From Caprimulgus europaeus (Eukaryota; Chordata; Aves; Caprimulgiformes; Caprimulgidae): a stretch of 64,000 bases of DNA. Of the stretch, positions 48,661 through 60,457 are shown one piece after another; the stretch's first letter is position 1, and each line of letters opens with the position of its first letter. Under the pieces are notes generated by a model. It was not told the DNA's origin and searched no databases. It worked only from the letters and a program-made list of their open reading frames with translations. The position numbers and the translations under genes are program-made. The stretch covers positions 12,019,001-12,083,000 of the forward strand of contig OU015541.1 in the NCBI GenBank assembly GCA_907165065.1, written 5' to 3'.

Positions 48661-50567
48661 AAAACTTGGATGTTTATTTGAGCCTTGTCCCAAGTCTGTG
48701 TCCTTTAACAGCTGCAGAGCTGGCACGGAAATACTCGGAGATTTCTGGCACCTCCACGTCTGATCACTGTTTTAAACCAAAGTTGGAGAAAGACTCTCTG
48801 CCCCATAAAAGTGTTTAAATTGGCTCTTGCAAAAGGGTGGAGCCTACATGAGCTCAATCATTTCATACACTCCTTTTCTATTCTTGTGTTGAATACAGCA
48901 CTTTGCATAGAACCAGGAGAAATCCTAGTGCTACCAACATCCCTTTCCCTTGCTGCTTCACAAGCTACACTAGCAATTTTTAAACAAGTGCAACTCTGAG
49001 GGTAAAAGCACAAATAAATCTGGTTGTTATCTCGAGTCAGAGCAGTAGCAGGAGAAATGCAGTGTTTGCTGCCACCAGACACTTCACCCTTCAGCCAGAA
49101 GTTACTAACTTTGTAGAAAAATGCCTGTACAAGGATTTTATCCACCTCCCATCCCGTATGGTTTCACAGCCTGGAGTGTTAGGTGTGAACCACAGACATC
49201 TTTTATTTACAGCAACACACAAAGTTGTAAATGGCAGCAGCTGAGGAATGGCCATAGGTGCCATTCATCCATCGCTGCTGGAGGGCAATTAGATTTAGAT
49301 GGAGTTTGGGTGGACAACCAAATTTGTCTGTAAAAAAAATAAGTCAGCTCCAATAGGTTTGAAACTGCTCTCAACAATGAGCACAGAGCTGTTGTAGAAG
49401 TCAAGCAGTAACAACACTGTCTCTGTCTAATCCAGCCTACACAATCCAGAGCCTCAGGGCAAAATTAAAGTATTCTCATGCTTTGGGGTTTTTGTTGCTT
49501 CAGTCCAGCTTTGCCTCATGAAAGCAAAATGGGCCTGTGCTTGGGACAGGACCATGGTGGTGACAGTCACATGAGTTCATCGCTCCAGCTTTCTTTTAAG
49601 TTTTCAAAAGGGCTTGAAGACTAGAATGGGATAATTACCCCCAAAATAGCTGGTGGGTTGTGTTTAGGTTTTTTTGTTTAGTTTTGTTTTTAAAGTATAT
49701 TTCATTACATCATTAATTCCAAAACCACTGTTTTGGAAACCTACTTTCACAGTCCTATGCTCCAAGGTCCCAGATTACCCAAATTCCACATATTATCACT
49801 GAGAATATTTTACAGTTCCATCCCTAACTTAAACACCATCCAAAACCCACCCTGTTAAAACCCACTAAAAAGGAGTTCAAAAACAAAGGTGAATGATGGG
49901 AAGGAACTGAGATCCTTCATCAGGATCAAAGGTTATCTGCTAGGTCCAAGTATTCCTTACAAATTTTTTTAAGCAGTACTTCAGCAGATTTCAGTTCACT
50001 TCTGCAAGGTTTTCGCTGCCTCTTCATCTTTGGTTCCATAAAGCCTTTAAGGACAAGATGTTCTCAGTTCAGAGGCTGTGAAGGAGGGTTTACAGCCTCT
50101 TTTTCCTACCCACTGCTCACAGTAACAGGGGTGGGGACAGTAATTAGCACCAGCCTGTTTTACTTTGTAGCAACTTTTACTGTAGCCAGTTCTCCTGAAT
50201 GCTTCCCATTGATGGCTAAAACACACCCCCACCTAAGGGCAGTGACATGAGGAACCCTGCCTTCATTTTTGAAGGGTCCTGGACATCCCTAGCTGTGCAC
50301 AGAACCTGAAAATGCAGATGGAGCACACCCTCCAGCCTCCAAACTGAAAGCAAAGGAACGCTGCTCAGATTGTGTTCCACTTCAGGCAGTGTCACGGTAC
50401 TCAGTTTGCATTTCCACACAACTGATTCTTGGCACAGATGAACAGTGCCTTCTCCACTTAGAGTTTTCAGAAGAGGTAAGCAGAGCTGAGGCTGACTTTT
50501 CCCAAGATGTGAACCTTGCCAGTAATTCAGTTTGCACCTACAGACCCTGTTCACGTACCGCACTCCA
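48661..50567. other. unique DNA, no gene seen
   Basis: Short opposed frames, and a T/G-rich patch at 49652-49692. The 115-residue minus frame at 50216-50563 has no domain. No interspersed repeat is recognised. Confidence 0.5.
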
Positions 50568-50604
50568 CTGGGATCTTCCCCCAGCTCTTATTTTCCTCAT
50601 ATCT
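50568..50604 (+). repeat. 37-bp exact direct repeat, copy 1
   Basis: This 37-base sequence, beginning CTGGGATCTTCCCCCAGCTC and ending CCTCATATCT, recurs without mismatch at 53531-53567. Both outer flanks differ at once, so the duplication is exactly this length. It is not low-complexity and does not belong to any repeat family I recognise. Confidence 0.97.
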
Positions 50605-50754
50605 GTGACGTCCTCCTCAAGATGAGGAACTCCGCCTGGTGCAAAAGACTCCAAGTCCAACCACATAGAGGAATTTAGTTTATGCTAAACAGCCATTTCC
50701 AGGTAAACTTTTGCAGTCAAATCTACCCAGCACTATTGAGTCTAGTTCTCCACT
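50605..50754. other. short unique stretch
   Basis: Nothing recognised. Confidence 0.4.
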
Positions 50755-50905
50755 TAGCTGTGTGATATTTAGTTGACAAATGGAGAAACCAAAAGAATCC
50801 AAGAATTAAGAACCACTTTCCCCATGTTTCACTCAGCAGGTGTCACAGAGGAAATACAAGTGGAGTGATTAATCCTCCCAGTTACCTTTCTGATGCAAGA
50901 ACACC
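50755..50905. mobile_element. old decayed repeat, MIR/CR1-L3-like
   Basis: GACAAATGGAGAAACC, then CACTTTCCCCATGTTTCACT, CAGCAGGTGTCACAGAGGAA and TTAATCCTCCCAGTTACC follow the order of the amniote ancient-repeat pattern 'gatggagaaactgag ... acttgcccaaggtcacacagcaggt ... cagagc ... tcccagtccac'. High divergence makes the exact family uncertain. Confidence 0.4.
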
Positions 50906-52797
50906 AGCCTCTCAGATTTGGGCTTTATGTTCTGCCTACCCAGGCCAATTGGAAGAGTCAAATTTTGACAAATTTCATACTGTGAGGCTTTTAAACAGTC
51001 AAATATTGCTTTATTATTTAGAACATCATTTTTCAGTTTTGTTTCCAGCTGTATGTAGTACTGAACTTTGCATTAATGCACTGCATTATATCATCCTTAT
51101 CAGACAAGTTTCCTAGGTACAGCTGATTCTCCTTTTTGATTTTCTACAAGAGCTATTAAAAATGCTGACCAAAGAATATAGATTTTCATTAATATTTCCT
51201 CTTCTTTTGATCTGTTCCTTTGATTTACCTGACTCTACAGTCTAAATAATCAGAGGAGTTCCTGTCTTTCATGCAACAAATGTAATGCCAAAACTTAATC
51301 AAACCAAGGTTTTTAAGAAGGAAAAAAAAAAAGTGCAGTACATTTAAAGAGCTTTTCCTCACCCTATCTCACCAGATGGCTTTGAGAAAAGCAGGCCTCA
51401 AGAAGATGTACCAGCTAAGTACCCAACATCACTAGCCTCTTCAGAAGACATTCTCTACTTTATAGGTATGAAATACACTCCTGCAAACAGCAAAGCTGCT
51501 GAGGATAAACTTCAGATTGAGAGCAAGACAATCTTTTTCCCTTGGGGAAAACAAGGTGTCACTCCAGAGTTTTCTCCATGCTGTCTCCCGTTTCAGTTCA
51601 GTTTTTTCTGCTAGGTTAAGTAGTTGATATGCTCTCAGGACATCTAGTTGACTGTACACTTGTTTTTCAACCCTGCTTTGGCATAAGGTTGCTGTTCTTA
51701 TTCCTTTTGGTATTGTTCCTGCACAGGAAGGCAGGAAAATATGTTTCCAGGCTCCTAATATATGTTTGTTTTCCCTTATTGTTGTTCACTCTGTTTACAC
51801 AGTGGTTGTTTTTCTTAATCTTTGATGATGAAATTTAAACACTAATAGAAGGAGAGAGGTTTCAGGGAGTGGAAAATACAAAGACAGATAGAATAATGAA
51901 ACAAAACACACACTTCATTTTCAGTGCTGTTTTCTTGCAGAGTCAACCTTGACCCCAAGATGCCCAAACAAGTCACAAGTGTAACACGTGGACTTCTGGA
52001 ATAAGACCAAATGCCTCTTGTTTTTATACTATTTTTACAGTAGTGAATGAGGGAACAGACGTGGTTCAGAGGAGTCCATCTGCCCCAGAACACCGGGCTA
52101 CAATCACTCCAGCGTCATTAAATCACCATCAGAACATCTTTGTTCTGGAGTTGTTCAGTTAGTTTCATGTGATCACTGCTCCAGCCCAGCTCTAATATGC
52201 ACTTCAAACACATGGATACTCTAAGAAGAATCAGAGAATTAGTAATTCACCACCCTCTATCACAGAGTCTAAATCACTAGTGGAGTCCCTTGGATAAAAG
52301 AATACCTGCAGGTTGGTGACAGCAGCCATTTGCAAGGGACAGACTTATCTCTGCATGAAAATAGCTGTTTGTGTATGAATTTGTACCTCTGTATATACTC
52401 AGCTTTTCCCTCACATTCCCATTATTTACCTTTTGACACATTAATCTGTATATGCAGATGCTGTGGGATATTTGCACAAGTCAAGGTATAAACAGTCGAG
52501 GGAGAAGGGTACACTAACACACACAGAAGTTTGGGTGATGTATAGAAACAAATATTGGAAATCTGCAGCTTTTCAAAAAAGGGCTTTTTTAACCAAAATC
52601 TGGATGCACATAAAAAGGGGAATGAAATAAATAGATCTGAAGGCTCTCAAACCTCACCAATGGTTGCCACAGTGAAAGGCTCAAAGCCCCATTCTTTGAG
52701 CAAGTGCACTTCTCATCTTCATAGAAGAGGACAACAGGCCTTTCCTCTCCAAGTTTTCCCTCAAGGAGAGAGTTGGCATCATTCATCATTAATCAGA
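50906..52797. other. unique DNA, no gene seen
   Basis: AT-rich with short frames on both strands and no domain. The last bases lead directly into the CR1 truncation point. Confidence 0.5.
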
Positions 52798-53221
52798 TGA
52801 TGAAGGGAGTGGAGCATCTCCCTCATGAGGAAAGGCTGGGGGAGCTGGGGCTCTTTAGCTTGGAGAAGAGGAGACTGAGAGGTGACCTCATTAATGTTTA
52901 TCAATATATGAAGGGTGAGTGTCAGGAGGATGGAGCCAGGCTCTTCTCAGTGATGTCCAATGATAGCATGAGGGGCAATGGGTGTGAGCTGGAACACAGG
53001 AGGTTCTGCTTAAACTTGAAAAGAAACTTCTTTATGTGAGAGTAACAGAGCCCTGGGACAGGCTGCCCAGGGAGGGTGTGGAGTCTCCTTCTCTGGAGAC
53101 ATTCAAGACCTGCCTGGATGCCTTCCTGTGTGATCTCATCTGGGTGTTCCTGCTCCGGCAGGGGATTGGACTGGATGATCTTTCGAGGTCCCTTCCAATC
53201 CCTGACACTCTGATTCTGTGA
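52798..53221 (+). mobile_element. CR1 LINE, 5'-truncated copy
   Basis: The same subfamily as the copy at 26041, starting abruptly at TGATGAAGGGAGTGG and ending with ATTCTGTG (53213-53220) after one degenerate unit of the 3' repeat. About 27 differences over about 425 aligned bases separate the two copies. This copy has a one-base deletion near 53033 that breaks the ORF2 frame. No target-site duplication is obvious. It is the shorter of the two insertions and lies in the same orientation. Confidence 0.97.
52799..53200 (+). pseudogene. CR1 ORF2 C-terminal fragment, frameshifted
   Basis: This is the C-terminal end of the CR1 ORF2 protein without endonuclease or reverse transcriptase core. The first frame runs from the truncation through [19 protein letters not shown] to about 53033, where one base is missing compared with the 26041 copy. 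A stop follows at 53037-53039. The CR1-like reading resumes in another phase through [19 protein letters not shown]. Truncation plus frameshift make it a relic. Confidence 0.93.
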
Positions 53222-53530
53222 TCATCTCCCCTTGCCCCTTCCACAGGACTGCTTGCTGCCCCAGCTGCAGTAGTGCTGCACCTCTGGTTCTCCTTTTAGG
53301 ATGAGCACACCCCAACACAGTCAGTGTTCCACTCGGCATCATCCGTATCCTTTGCTCTTACAAAGAATGACTTCATCTCAGACCAATTCCAACTGTTTTC
53401 CACAGTGATGTAATTTCCATACCTAATACCATATGGTCAGAGCCAGGTTTGAGCAACGAATAACCTCAAGCCCAAAACCACAAAGGGCATCCCACACATC
53501 TGGATGACTTCACAGGTAACCTATATTGGT
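53222..53530. other. unique DNA, no gene seen
   Basis: Sequence between the CR1 end and the second 37-bp repeat copy. Nothing recognised. Confidence 0.45.
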
Positions 53531-53567
53531 CTGGGATCTTCCCCCAGCTCTTATTTTCCTCATATCT
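53531..53567 (+). repeat. 37-bp exact direct repeat, copy 2
   Basis: Identical over 37 bases to 50568-50604 and in the same orientation, 2,963 bases further on and 310 bases past the end of the CR1 at 52798-53221. Flanks of the two copies are unrelated. Confidence 0.97.
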
Positions 53568-53999
53568 AACACAGTTTTATGTCTAAAACCAGAAACAGCT
53601 TTTCATCTCTCATTAAAACCAAGCAAGAATGAGCCCACAGGATATTTTAGAGACATCCAGAAAGATCTCTGAACTAACAGTAAAATTCTAGGAATCAATG
53701 GCCAGCTCAGGAAGACACAAGAGGAAGCATAAAAGAAAAATACTCCTCTGAGCATACCATTATTGTTAAATATCACCGTTCCAAATGTAAGAGATAAATT
53801 TTCAAGTGTTACAGCAGGTCTCAGAACCCTATTAATAGAAATTAGAGAGAAGTCTAATAGAAAAAGACAGAGAGGAAGCCATTCTCTCCACTGCTCCCTG
53901 GGGAAGGTGAGAAGAGACTGAAAGATGACACTTTATCTCTTCTAATTCCTGTGGGACCCATAATCACAGCATTCATTCAGCAAATAATAATAATAAATA
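53568..53999. other. unique DNA, no gene seen
   Basis: AT-rich, with an ATA/AAT trinucleotide patch at about 53984-53998. Confidence 0.5.
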
Positions 54000-54335
54000 T
54001 GGTCTGAAGTGACTCCAGCTATTTCAGCTTTAATAAATGGGTTGAAATAGTGGCAAATTCAGATACAGAGAGCATCTTTTCAATAAAAGCTGATAGGGTT
54101 ATTAATAACATTAATGGAGTACCATGCCGACTCTCCATTTTGTTAACAGTTGCCTTATTCTCCCCCAGCCCATTCCCCACTCCTGTGCACAGACACAGGC
54201 AAACACACAGACTTTTCCCTCCAGTGATGACAAATTCAGACTGTCAGCTTTCTGCTGGCAATGCATCCCGAGAATTAGTCAAATTTGACATGATTTTATT
54301 GTTTTATGGGAACTGCCAACAGGGATTTTTCTGCC
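54000..54335. promoter_or_regulatory. candidate conserved noncoding element with a 12-bp homeodomain-type palindrome
   Basis: GTTATTAATAAC at 54098-54109 is a perfect 12-base palindrome close to the HNF1/POU-homeodomain dimer site. ACATTAATGGAGTACC follows directly. The block lies in a 185-residue plus-strand open frame (54050-54607) without a recognised domain. Regulatory function is inferred from the dyad and the mixed, repeat-free sequence. Confidence 0.35.
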
Positions 54336-57049
54336 TGAAGTACATTTATATCCCAGTTCAAATCAGATCCTGGCTTAATTCATGGACACAAAGAGGAGAA
54401 GCCAGGAAGCCTGCAGCTCCTCAAGGACAAAAAAAATGTTATGACCATGATGGGATACTTAGAGCCTTACTCCAGGTAGTTGTGCCTTTCTTTCAACTTG
54501 TCCCTTACTCCCAGCACAGCTTTACCTTCCAGCTTGTGCTTCCCTCATCATGCATGGCCACAATATTTGGCTTGCTGGTCCAAAAGCAGACTTTTAAACA
54601 CAACTGAAAGTCCTTGTAAATACATTTAGAAGAGCTAAAAACCTGTCTGCACAAGAAGTGTAAGCAGGTAAATATGCCTCATTTGTCCAGTTTTACTCTA
54701 AAAAGACTCCCTAAAGGCTCCCCAATTTTTCTTCTCTTTTTTCCCCTCTTTTTAAATTTTTTTTTTTTTAATAAAGTGTGACCTCACTCCCACTGTACTT
54801 AATGAAAAAAAACTATTGGCTCCAGTTGTACAGGACCAAATCTTCACTGAGGGCTCAAAATAATTAGGGATTCAACCCCATTTATCCCCATTTTTCATTG
54901 GCCTTTAGCAGTATTTTCCAAATGTCACATTTTTGCAGACTTAATGCAATTCCCTCTGCATTTTATGCTTTCAGCTGTGACTTCCATAAAATGATTTTGG
55001 TTAGCAAACAAGATGGTTATATGATTAAAGAAAAAAAAAAATGCATCTCATTTTCCTAGTCCCATATATAGATGGGGGGAAGGAGCAGCCAGAGCCAAAG
55101 TAGTTTCTATCACAGTACTTCCCTTGCAGGGAGACAAAAAAAGAAGAGAAGAGAAATAGAATTATAGAGTTGCAGAGAAATGAAATGTTTGAACAGAAAA
55201 TAATTTCCCTAACTTGTAGCCTGCAGGCATAACCTGTCATAACTCTCCATGAATTGAACAGTCAGGGAGTTCAAGTTTTCTGCAGCTTACCATAAACTAA
55301 TATGCTCCGTCATATCATCCTCAGGAGACAAGGATTTGAAGGAGTCGCTGCATTTAGAACAATAAAAGTAATTCTGTGGTTTAATAGCATTAGAGAGAAC
55401 CATCAGAAGCCCAGCACAACCCAGTGCAGATGGAGACTAGATGGAAGGTGACAAAAAAAATCCCAACCCACACCCCACACCGAAGATGGGGGAGCTAAGT
55501 GGTAATTCTATTTTAAGCTTTTCTAGACACCATGGACTTATAAGTTCATATCATACAAAAATTCCACCGTTTTACATACATATACCCAGAATGACTGACA
55601 AATTTCTACTTGAAACAGGGAGCATCATACTGGGAGTATCACAATGTGCTGGGTCAGTCTCAGAGGCTGCTGCAGGAGAGTGCCCCAAGAACATGCACTA
55701 CTTCCTGAAAGGTAGAGTAACAGTGCTAACAAGAAAAGGAACAACACTCAAGGAAGAAATAAACTACTGTTCAGTCTGCACAGAACAAAACAGGCAAGAT
55801 TCTCTTCTAACCTTTACATCTTCTCCCCTGACCTTTACAGCCTTACTCGGGTCTGAAATCAATGCACAAAGCACACTACAGGGCAAGTCTGAGAGGGTAT
55901 TCCACAAACAAGACACAGCTGAGAAAAAAATAAGTGTTTTTCCTAAGATATTCTCTATCCTCCAGCCTCTTTGGGACCAAATACATACTGCAGAGTAGAT
56001 CTAATCCTAAATACTGCAATCCACTAGAACTGAAAAAAGATACTTTCTTGTTCTTGGGGGTCAGAAGCAAAATACAAGATCTGCCAGGGACACAGGCTGG
56101 ATGAGGGATTGACTGCTCTTGTCTGGAAAAGGGCAGACTAAGAAGAAAATATTGAAGCACCTCCAAATGATGGGAGGAGGCATGTCACACATTCTCAGTC
56201 AAAAAAGTACTCCACCTCAATTCCTCCACTGTATTACAATATGAAAAGTTCCCCCACAGAGAAAGCAGGTCTTTACTGGGAAACCCCTAGAAGGAAGCCA
56301 TAGCTGACCTGGTGACAGGTCTTTTCATTGCCTTAGTTGACTCATTTGCTTTTTTTGGGGAGGGGATTTGTTTTAAACTATCACACTTCAAGTCTCAAAT
56401 CACCACAGATATTCCAGAGCCTTGAGAGATCCAAGTGCTTTCCCTAAATCTGTACTCTTTATGGTGCTTGCCCAAACACCCTTCCCAATTAAGTTCCTGG
56501 CAATGTCCCTCACTGCAGTTAGAGCAGTCAGGCCTTTCTACACCTGCTGCAGAGAAACTGAGAGCTGTCCTGTCCCCTGGCCAGATCTCCAGCCTCTTCA
56601 ATTCACATCTTGGAGGTTTCTCTTTGCCTCTTCCGTACCAGGGTTTTGGGACCCAGAACTCTTTCAGCTCCTGTGTTACTCTCCTGGAATAATGAATCTC
56701 CGACATCCCTACCCCAAACTGTGCATGATGCTCCTCAGAGAGGAGTAATGTCTTTCCCCATGCAAGGTCCTGCTCTGACAGTAGACTCCCTTTACCAAAA
56801 CCCCACACTGCTACTCTCCTGACCCAAGCACAAGCATGGCAGATGCCTCATATACTTCAAACTCTCTCCATACTGTGATATCCACAGGTGCCCAGCCCTA
56901 GGCACTGCATGAGACACAGCCTGCAATATATAGCCATGCCTCTGGCACACCTGAATGTATCTTATTTGCAGGCTAGAATGGGTTCACAGCTCTGAGATAC
57001 CTATAACTCACAAGTGCTTCCATTTCTCATCTCCACAGGCTAAGGTAGT
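54336..57049. other. unique DNA with two long open frames of unknown meaning
   Basis: The 3' part of the 54050-54607 frame and another 185-residue plus frame (55441-55998) lie here. Neither has a signal peptide, domain or repeat that I can identify, and no splice or promoter context supports them. Frames at 56395-56822 overlap on both strands. A T15 run lies near 54757. Confidence 0.45.
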
Positions 57050-57205
57050 TAACTTCATTGCTTTCACGTGAAGAAATGTTCAACTTAGCAGCTGGGACAA
57101 TTTGTTGAAGGTCAGAAGGAAGTCTTAAGTAGACCTGCAAACTGCATCCAGACCTTCCAATGCTCCGTCTAGCATCCTACCACTGGATCTCATTTTCTCT
57201 CCCGG
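57050..57205. mobile_element. old decayed repeat, MIR-like
   Basis: AACTTAGCAGCTGGGACAATTTG, GAAGGTCAGAAGGAAGTC and TAGCATCCTACCACTGGATC follow the order of the ancient pattern 'gttaagtgacttgcccaaggtcacacaggaagtc ... cctagcgccctaaccactgg'. The match is by memory of the consensus and is strongly diverged. Confidence 0.42.
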
Positions 57206-57419
57206 AAGACTATTCCCTCAATTGAGGAAAATATCAAGAAACAAGCTTTCAAAGACTGAAGGAGAGAAAGCAAAACAACCTGCATGCGCTTACACAGAGG
57301 AAACCACTATGAAAACAACTGCCCCCACAACTTCAGTGCTCTCTTTACCTATTTACCCCCTTGAACAAAGGGACGACACCCACGACGTGACCTGCTCAGC
57401 AGCAGGGGCTTCTCCAAAG
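57206..57419. other. short unique stretch
   Basis: A 69-residue plus frame (57222-57431) has no domain. Nothing else is seen. Confidence 0.4.
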
Positions 57420-57855
57420 CACTCCATCTGACCCCAGTGTAATGAACAGAATTAATATGGCAAAGCCTCTAACACGGCACCACTTCCCAGCAGCACAGCC
57501 ACAGCCTCTAATTGATTAGTCCATAAAAATCTGTGCACTAAATTGAAAGGAGCTGCACTAATTCTCTTTTATGTTAAATTTCTGTCTTTCTCCTTTATCG
57601 AATCCTTCGTCGTATGTCCCTTCTGCTGCCTATTGTGGGCTTGCTCTGGGCCTGTTTTCCTCTTGCTCAGATTAAGTACCTAATCAAAATCTTGTCTCCC
57701 TTAATGGCATAAAATTGAAAGATAGATATTGCACTTTACACAGCTGATTAAACACTAGAATGTGGCTAAATGCTTTACAGGGCTTGTTACATTAACTAAC
57801 TCTGTCATCTGCCAGCTATCTTATAATTGCATATGCTCATGTTGCCACTGGTGAA
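57420..57855. promoter_or_regulatory. candidate conserved noncoding element rich in homeodomain sites
   Basis: TAATTGATTA at 57509-57518 is a P2-type paired homeodomain dimer site. Nearby are GAATTAATATGG, CTAATTCTC, CCTTAATGGC, GCTGATTAAAC, ACATTAACTAAC and AATTGCATATGCTCAT (octamer-like). CpG are kept in TTTATCGAATCCTTCGTCGT. The block has no open frame of note and no simple repeat. Motif types are established, and enhancer function is inference. Confidence 0.4.
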
Positions 57856-60427
57856 GCCAAGGTAAGATTTCTTTTCCCTCCATTACCTCTTTCCCCTCTC
57901 CCTCCCTACACATTGCTACCCACCAGCTGCATGTCAGTGAGGAACTAAGAACTCACCTGTAAGAACCACCTGAAGAAAAACTGCCTGATGCTGGTTGCCT
58001 ATAATTTTCTCTTCTGTGTTCAATTGTCAGTCATTGGTTTGTGACCACCTAAGTGGCTGATGTGATGGAAAGGGACAGTAAAAGCACACAGCAATTTTTT
58101 TCAGAAGGAAGTAGGAACAATCCTGCCCACACTTGCCTTTTTCACAGCTTTGATGTTAGAGACCTTGCTCCAGAAGTCTGAAGAAAGCAAGGATGAAAGA
58201 AAAGAAAAAGTGCTTACACTAGCTCGTGTAAGAACACATTAAATAGTCTGAAAATCCCCCTGGCTTGTCACAGCATCCTTTGCTGTAGGTATCCAGTGTT
58301 GCACATCGTGGCTTTTTCCTTACATTGTAATAGTAATGATGCAGATGGACTTTCTGGAAGACTTACAAGTCTATCCCAGTTGATTTGATTTTCAGAGGAG
58401 AGTTTCACCTTCTGCAAAATATTCACAGAGAATGATCCCTAAATACAATCTTCAACTGGATTGCTTCAAGGAAGAAACAAACCAACCCAAAAAGGCCTAA
58501 CCAGAAAATCCTTTGGAAGATAGAAAAGCAGTAGAGATTTTTAAAAATGTTCTTAGGCTTTGTTAACAACTGAAACATTAATCAAGACCTATGTTTTGTT
58601 TAAAGATACAAACCTTGCAGCCAAATCTTACCTTCTGCAGGTAAGATTTGATTTCTGTCATCCACAGATCCAGTAATTTTAGAAACTGATCTGCTCCTCT
58701 GCACAAATACAAATATTTCTATACAGATTGCTTTAAAGTCATTGCCAAAACACTTTCCTTTTAATAGAGAAAATAGACTACACGTTACACTCAGGCTGTA
58801 AAATGTGGATAGCTGTTTCAAGCTCATGTGCCTTTCTTCCTGACCCCAATCTCTTACAGACACTCTCTTAGTTAAGCAATAGGATAACACATAATCCATT
58901 TTTGGTCCTATATTAATTTAAACTTTTTTCCTATTCTAAAATTCCTCTGCAGGAGGTGTTAGAAGCCACTGTCTTTCTAATTCTGTGTTTTACTATAGAA
59001 GAGCAGGACTCCAGCCAGGCAAGGAGGTTCTGTCTGCATGGGAGTCAGTACACCTCCATGGGACTGCATTCACAGCCAACTAGCAATGCTAACGCTAAGC
59101 TTTACCCTAAAAATACCCAAAGGTCCATGTTTTTCCCCATGGGCTAAGCAGCAAGGATTTACTGCATGGGTTCTCCTTCCCCAGTTTACATGGTAGCTAA
59201 ATCAAGTTGAGCTAAAGCAGATATTAGAGTTCTGCACTGGCAATTAATAATCAATTAATTGTTTTCTTATCCCAAAAGGATTCTGCACCCTCCCATCTTC
59301 CATTCTTTGGCTCCACATAGAAACCACACAAATTAGTTCATCGTACCACTGTTAATGGTTTATAAATGCTTATTATAGGCTATTATGAAATCTTTACTAA
59401 GTGCTTGTTTTTAAATATTCATAAAGGCACAATACATATTTCAATAAGACATGTTGCAAGATACAAAATAGAACCCTGAACTAAACACTAAGATCCCAGG
59501 AAAGAGTCATGTGAAAGTACAAGACTGGATACCCACCAAAGGCAGGCACTCACAGCTCTCTCCTAAGCTTTTTTCTTGATTGAGGAGGCAGTCTTGTCAA
59601 ATCCTTTTGCCTGTAGTTCCACACTTACTAGAATTATTTGGTTTAAGCTAACATACAGATTTCAAATTTCCTTCTGCCATTTCAGGAGGACAGTAGATCC
59701 CCTTGACATCAAGATTGGTATGCAAAATATATAGCAAAATTGTTTTGACAGGTTTGAAGGAAAAGCAATAATTTGCAGGTAGCAAAGGTAGGTGGAAGTA
59801 CCAGACAAGAACCAGACAGCAGAGAGACCATCTGAAGCTGGTCATCCAATCTGGACAATTCTTCACCAGTAAGCACTTTCTAAACAGAAAAGTGAGTGGC
59901 TTCATGACCTGCCCCACTATTTCCTACTGCTGAGTTTTGAGTTAGACCCACAGATTATAATACATTATAAAAGCAAGACCAAGTTTGACAATTTTATCCT
60001 AATGCTTAGTGGACATTTGGCCAAAGCCACATTCACTTGGCAGTCATGCAATTCAGCACAACTGTCAAACTCCTCCTAGCAGAAGCATAGGTATTCAGTA
60101 GGCTAACAGAAGTACAGAAGGAGGAACAAAGCTTTTACCATGCCAAGTTAGAACCAGTGCCAGCAATCCCTCACTCCCAGGATCAGATTCATAAAGTAAT
60201 ACATTAAATCTTTATATATATATACACATATATATATATAAATCCCAACACTATGATCCCTGAAGCTACACTGAAGCATATTTGGGAGCCATGAAATTCC
60301 CATAATGATCTCTCCAGCACAAGACCATCACCTGTACCAGTGTGCAACCAGAAATGTTAGATTTCACCAGGCTGATCTGATGAGGTGCTAAACTTTAGGG
60401 ATGGAGTGACTTACCAATACCAGCCAG
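57856..60427. other. unique AT-rich DNA, no gene seen
   Basis: Contains an 8-bp-arm inverted repeat of TAAT cores, CAATTAAT/ATTAATTG, at 59241-59261, and a TATA patch at 60214-60240. Short frames only. Confidence 0.5.
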
Positions 60428-60457
60428 AATGGAGCTATTGTGAATGGAGCTATTGTG
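60428..60457 (+). repeat. 15-bp tandem duplication
   Basis: AATGGAGCTATTGTG occurs twice in a row without mismatch (60428-60442 and 60443-60457), which indicates a recent slippage or micro-duplication. Confidence 0.97.

Noticed and set aside
50216..50563. 115-codon minus-strand frame beside the 37-bp repeat
   Set aside because: There is no domain, an opposed plus frame, and no supporting splice signals.
25804..52698. 17-base word AAAGCCCCATTCTTTGA shared near 25805 and 52683, each upstream of a plus-strand CR1
   Set aside because: The match is short enough for chance in 64 kb, and the distances to the two CR1 copies differ (about 220 and 100 bases).
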